7,716 nt of DNA from an uncultured Bacteroidales bacterium. Lineage in GTDB: Bacteria; Bacteroidota; Bacteroidia; Bacteroidales; Tenuifilaceae. The notes under the pieces are model-generated. The model searched no databases and had not been told where the DNA came from. It saw only the letters and a program-made list of their open reading frames with translations. Position 1 is the stretch's first letter; each line of letters begins with the position of its first letter. Positions 7,059 to 7,716 of this stretch are shown here, in pieces. The position numbers and the translations under genes are program-made. The stretch covers positions 1 to 7,716 of the forward strand of contig CALGIR010000064.1 in assembly GCA_937915475.1 (NCBI GenBank), given 5' to 3'.

Positions 7059-7616
7059 ATGGTTTGTGCTTTTTCTATTACTGGAAATGGGATGGCTTGC
7101 AATATAGGTGTTAGGGCGGCAGTATATTTGTATAAAAATGACCCTATTTTGTTTCCTGAAAAAACATTTGGTAATTGGGGGGCACCACTATTTTATGATA
7201 GTGTGGTTAATAACACTTGCCATACAGCCCCTGAGAACATTTTATCCGGTGAGGTTACTTGGGAAGGCCAGGCCAATAAAATGTATGATGATTTAGATAA
7301 TGGCAGGCTCTCTAAATTCGCATCCATAGCAAATGCAGAAGAATGTAATTACCCTGATTTTGGTGAGCTCCAAAAGCAAGCAAATAATGGGGGCATAATT
7401 ATTGGGGTTAAAAAGAACAGTGCTGGGCATGGACATGTGGTTTTAATTATGCCAGAAAGTTTTAATGAAAGGACTGATGAAGAAACAGATTTTGAAATAG
7501 GAGGTGATGAAATCAAATTGCCTATAGTTTTAGAATGTGGAATTGGAGACAAAGAAATTCGTCCCATAAAAGATAAATATAATATAGTAAACTATTTATG
7601 GTATAAATATAAATAA
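7059..7616 (+). CDS. Putative NlpC/P60- or CHAP-like Cys/His hydrolase, candidate peptidoglycan-amidase toxin
   Basis: 185 residues from the ATG at 7059. The frame is open upstream to 7008 and reads LKPFFEAADSAM just before this Met, with no ATG, GTG or TTG there, so the true N-terminus may lie in the previous frame. TGNGMACNIGVRAA (8-21) puts Cys14 at the head of a helix with a CN motif, as in papain-like NlpC/P60 and CHAP enzymes. An Ala-Asn-rich segment with KMYDDL follows (~72-110), then a strand IIIGVKKNSAGHGHVVLIMP (113-132) giving the candidate catalytic His126 (or His124). PIVLECGIG (155-163) could supply the third polar residue. Such domains cut peptide bonds in peptidoglycan and occur in lysins and in type VI or polymorphic toxins. 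There is no signal peptide. Codon use is AT-rich, unlike the GC-richer fragment at 6553-6683. A cut signal-peptide ORF follows two bases later. Enzyme class is an inference from motifs. Confidence 0.65.
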   Translation: MVCAFSITGNGMACNIGVRAAVYLYKNDPILFPEKTFGNWGAPLFYDSVVNNTCHTAPENILSGEVTWEGQANKMYDDLDNGRLSKFASIANAEECNYPDFGELQKQANNGGIIIGVKKNSAGHGHVVLIMPESFNERTDEETDFEIGGDEIKLPIVLECGIGDKEIRPIKDKYNIVNYLWYKYK

Positions 7617-7618
7617 TT

Positions 7619-7672
7619 ATGAAGAAAATTATAATTGGAGTTGTATTAAATCTTATCAGTTCAGTGGTCTAG
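7619..7672 (+). pseudogene. Truncated signal-peptide ORF, possible periplasmic immunity gene remnant
   Basis: An ATG two bases after the hydrolase stop codon opens 17 codons before a TAG at 7670-7672. The first 15 residues, MKKIIIGVVLNLISS, look like the start of a Sec signal peptide or lipoprotein signal. The frame then runs into unrelated-looking sequence (see the possible insertion-sequence end from 7665). The tight spacing fits a toxin-immunity pair, and immunity to a peptidoglycan-cutting enzyme is usually exported to the periplasm. With only 15 codons left the assignment is inference. Confidence 0.4.
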
Positions 7673-7716
7673 CCCCCTATTAATCGGACAATTGTTACAG
7701 ATGGTTATACAAACTT
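7665..7716. mobile_element. Possible end of an insertion sequence, cut by window edge
   Basis: The stretch TGGTCTAGCCCCCTATTAAT and the following CGGACA resemble, from memory, the terminal inverted repeats of IS3-type elements (a GGGGG core and a TGTCCG segment when read on the opposite strand). It interrupts a signal-peptide ORF. An ATG at 7701 could begin a transposase-region frame, but only five codons are visible. The other end, a target duplication and a transposase lie outside the window. Confidence 0.3.

Overview
The window looks like a chromosomal segment from a member of the Bacteroidota. The signs are start sites without Shine-Dalgarno sequences, promoter elements of the TAnnTTTG type, a DUF1573 secreted protein and moderate-to-low GC. 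The genus cannot be named from this sequence.

Left part (1-3262, all minus strand). A three-gene transhydrogenase operon runs right to left: pntA alpha-1 (NAD(H)-binding domain I), a separate small alpha-2 membrane subunit, and pntB, which runs off the left edge. A good TAnnTTTG element lies just upstream of the first gene. Together the subunits form proton-translocating NAD(P) transhydrogenase, which uses the proton-motive force to make NADPH from NADH. Upstream of the operon, on the same strand, is a small secreted DUF1573 protein with its own promoter-like sequence.

Middle part (3405-6231, minus strand). Two lipoprotein genes lie 21 bases apart. The first (4852-6231) has TPR-like repeats followed by a CsgG-like region. 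The second (3460-4830) starts with an LPP20-like domain. A clean hairpin with a 10-bp stem and T-rich tail follows the second gene and probably terminates the unit. The pair probably forms an outer-membrane-associated assembly whose function is unknown.

Right part (6536-7716, plus strand). This is a scarred accessory region and the most interesting stretch. It begins with a decapitated fragment that carries a metzincin-like Met-turn (NLMDY) and ends with a sharp drop in GC. After a probable one-base frameshift comes a Cys/His papain-like (NlpC/P60- or CHAP-like) domain, a candidate peptidoglycan-cleaving toxin. Directly behind it is the first part of a signal-peptide ORF, possibly its periplasmic immunity protein. 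That ORF is cut after about 15 codons by sequence resembling the end of an insertion sequence. The whole reads as the broken remains of a secreted polymorphic-toxin/immunity locus. No RNA genes or CRISPR arrays were seen.
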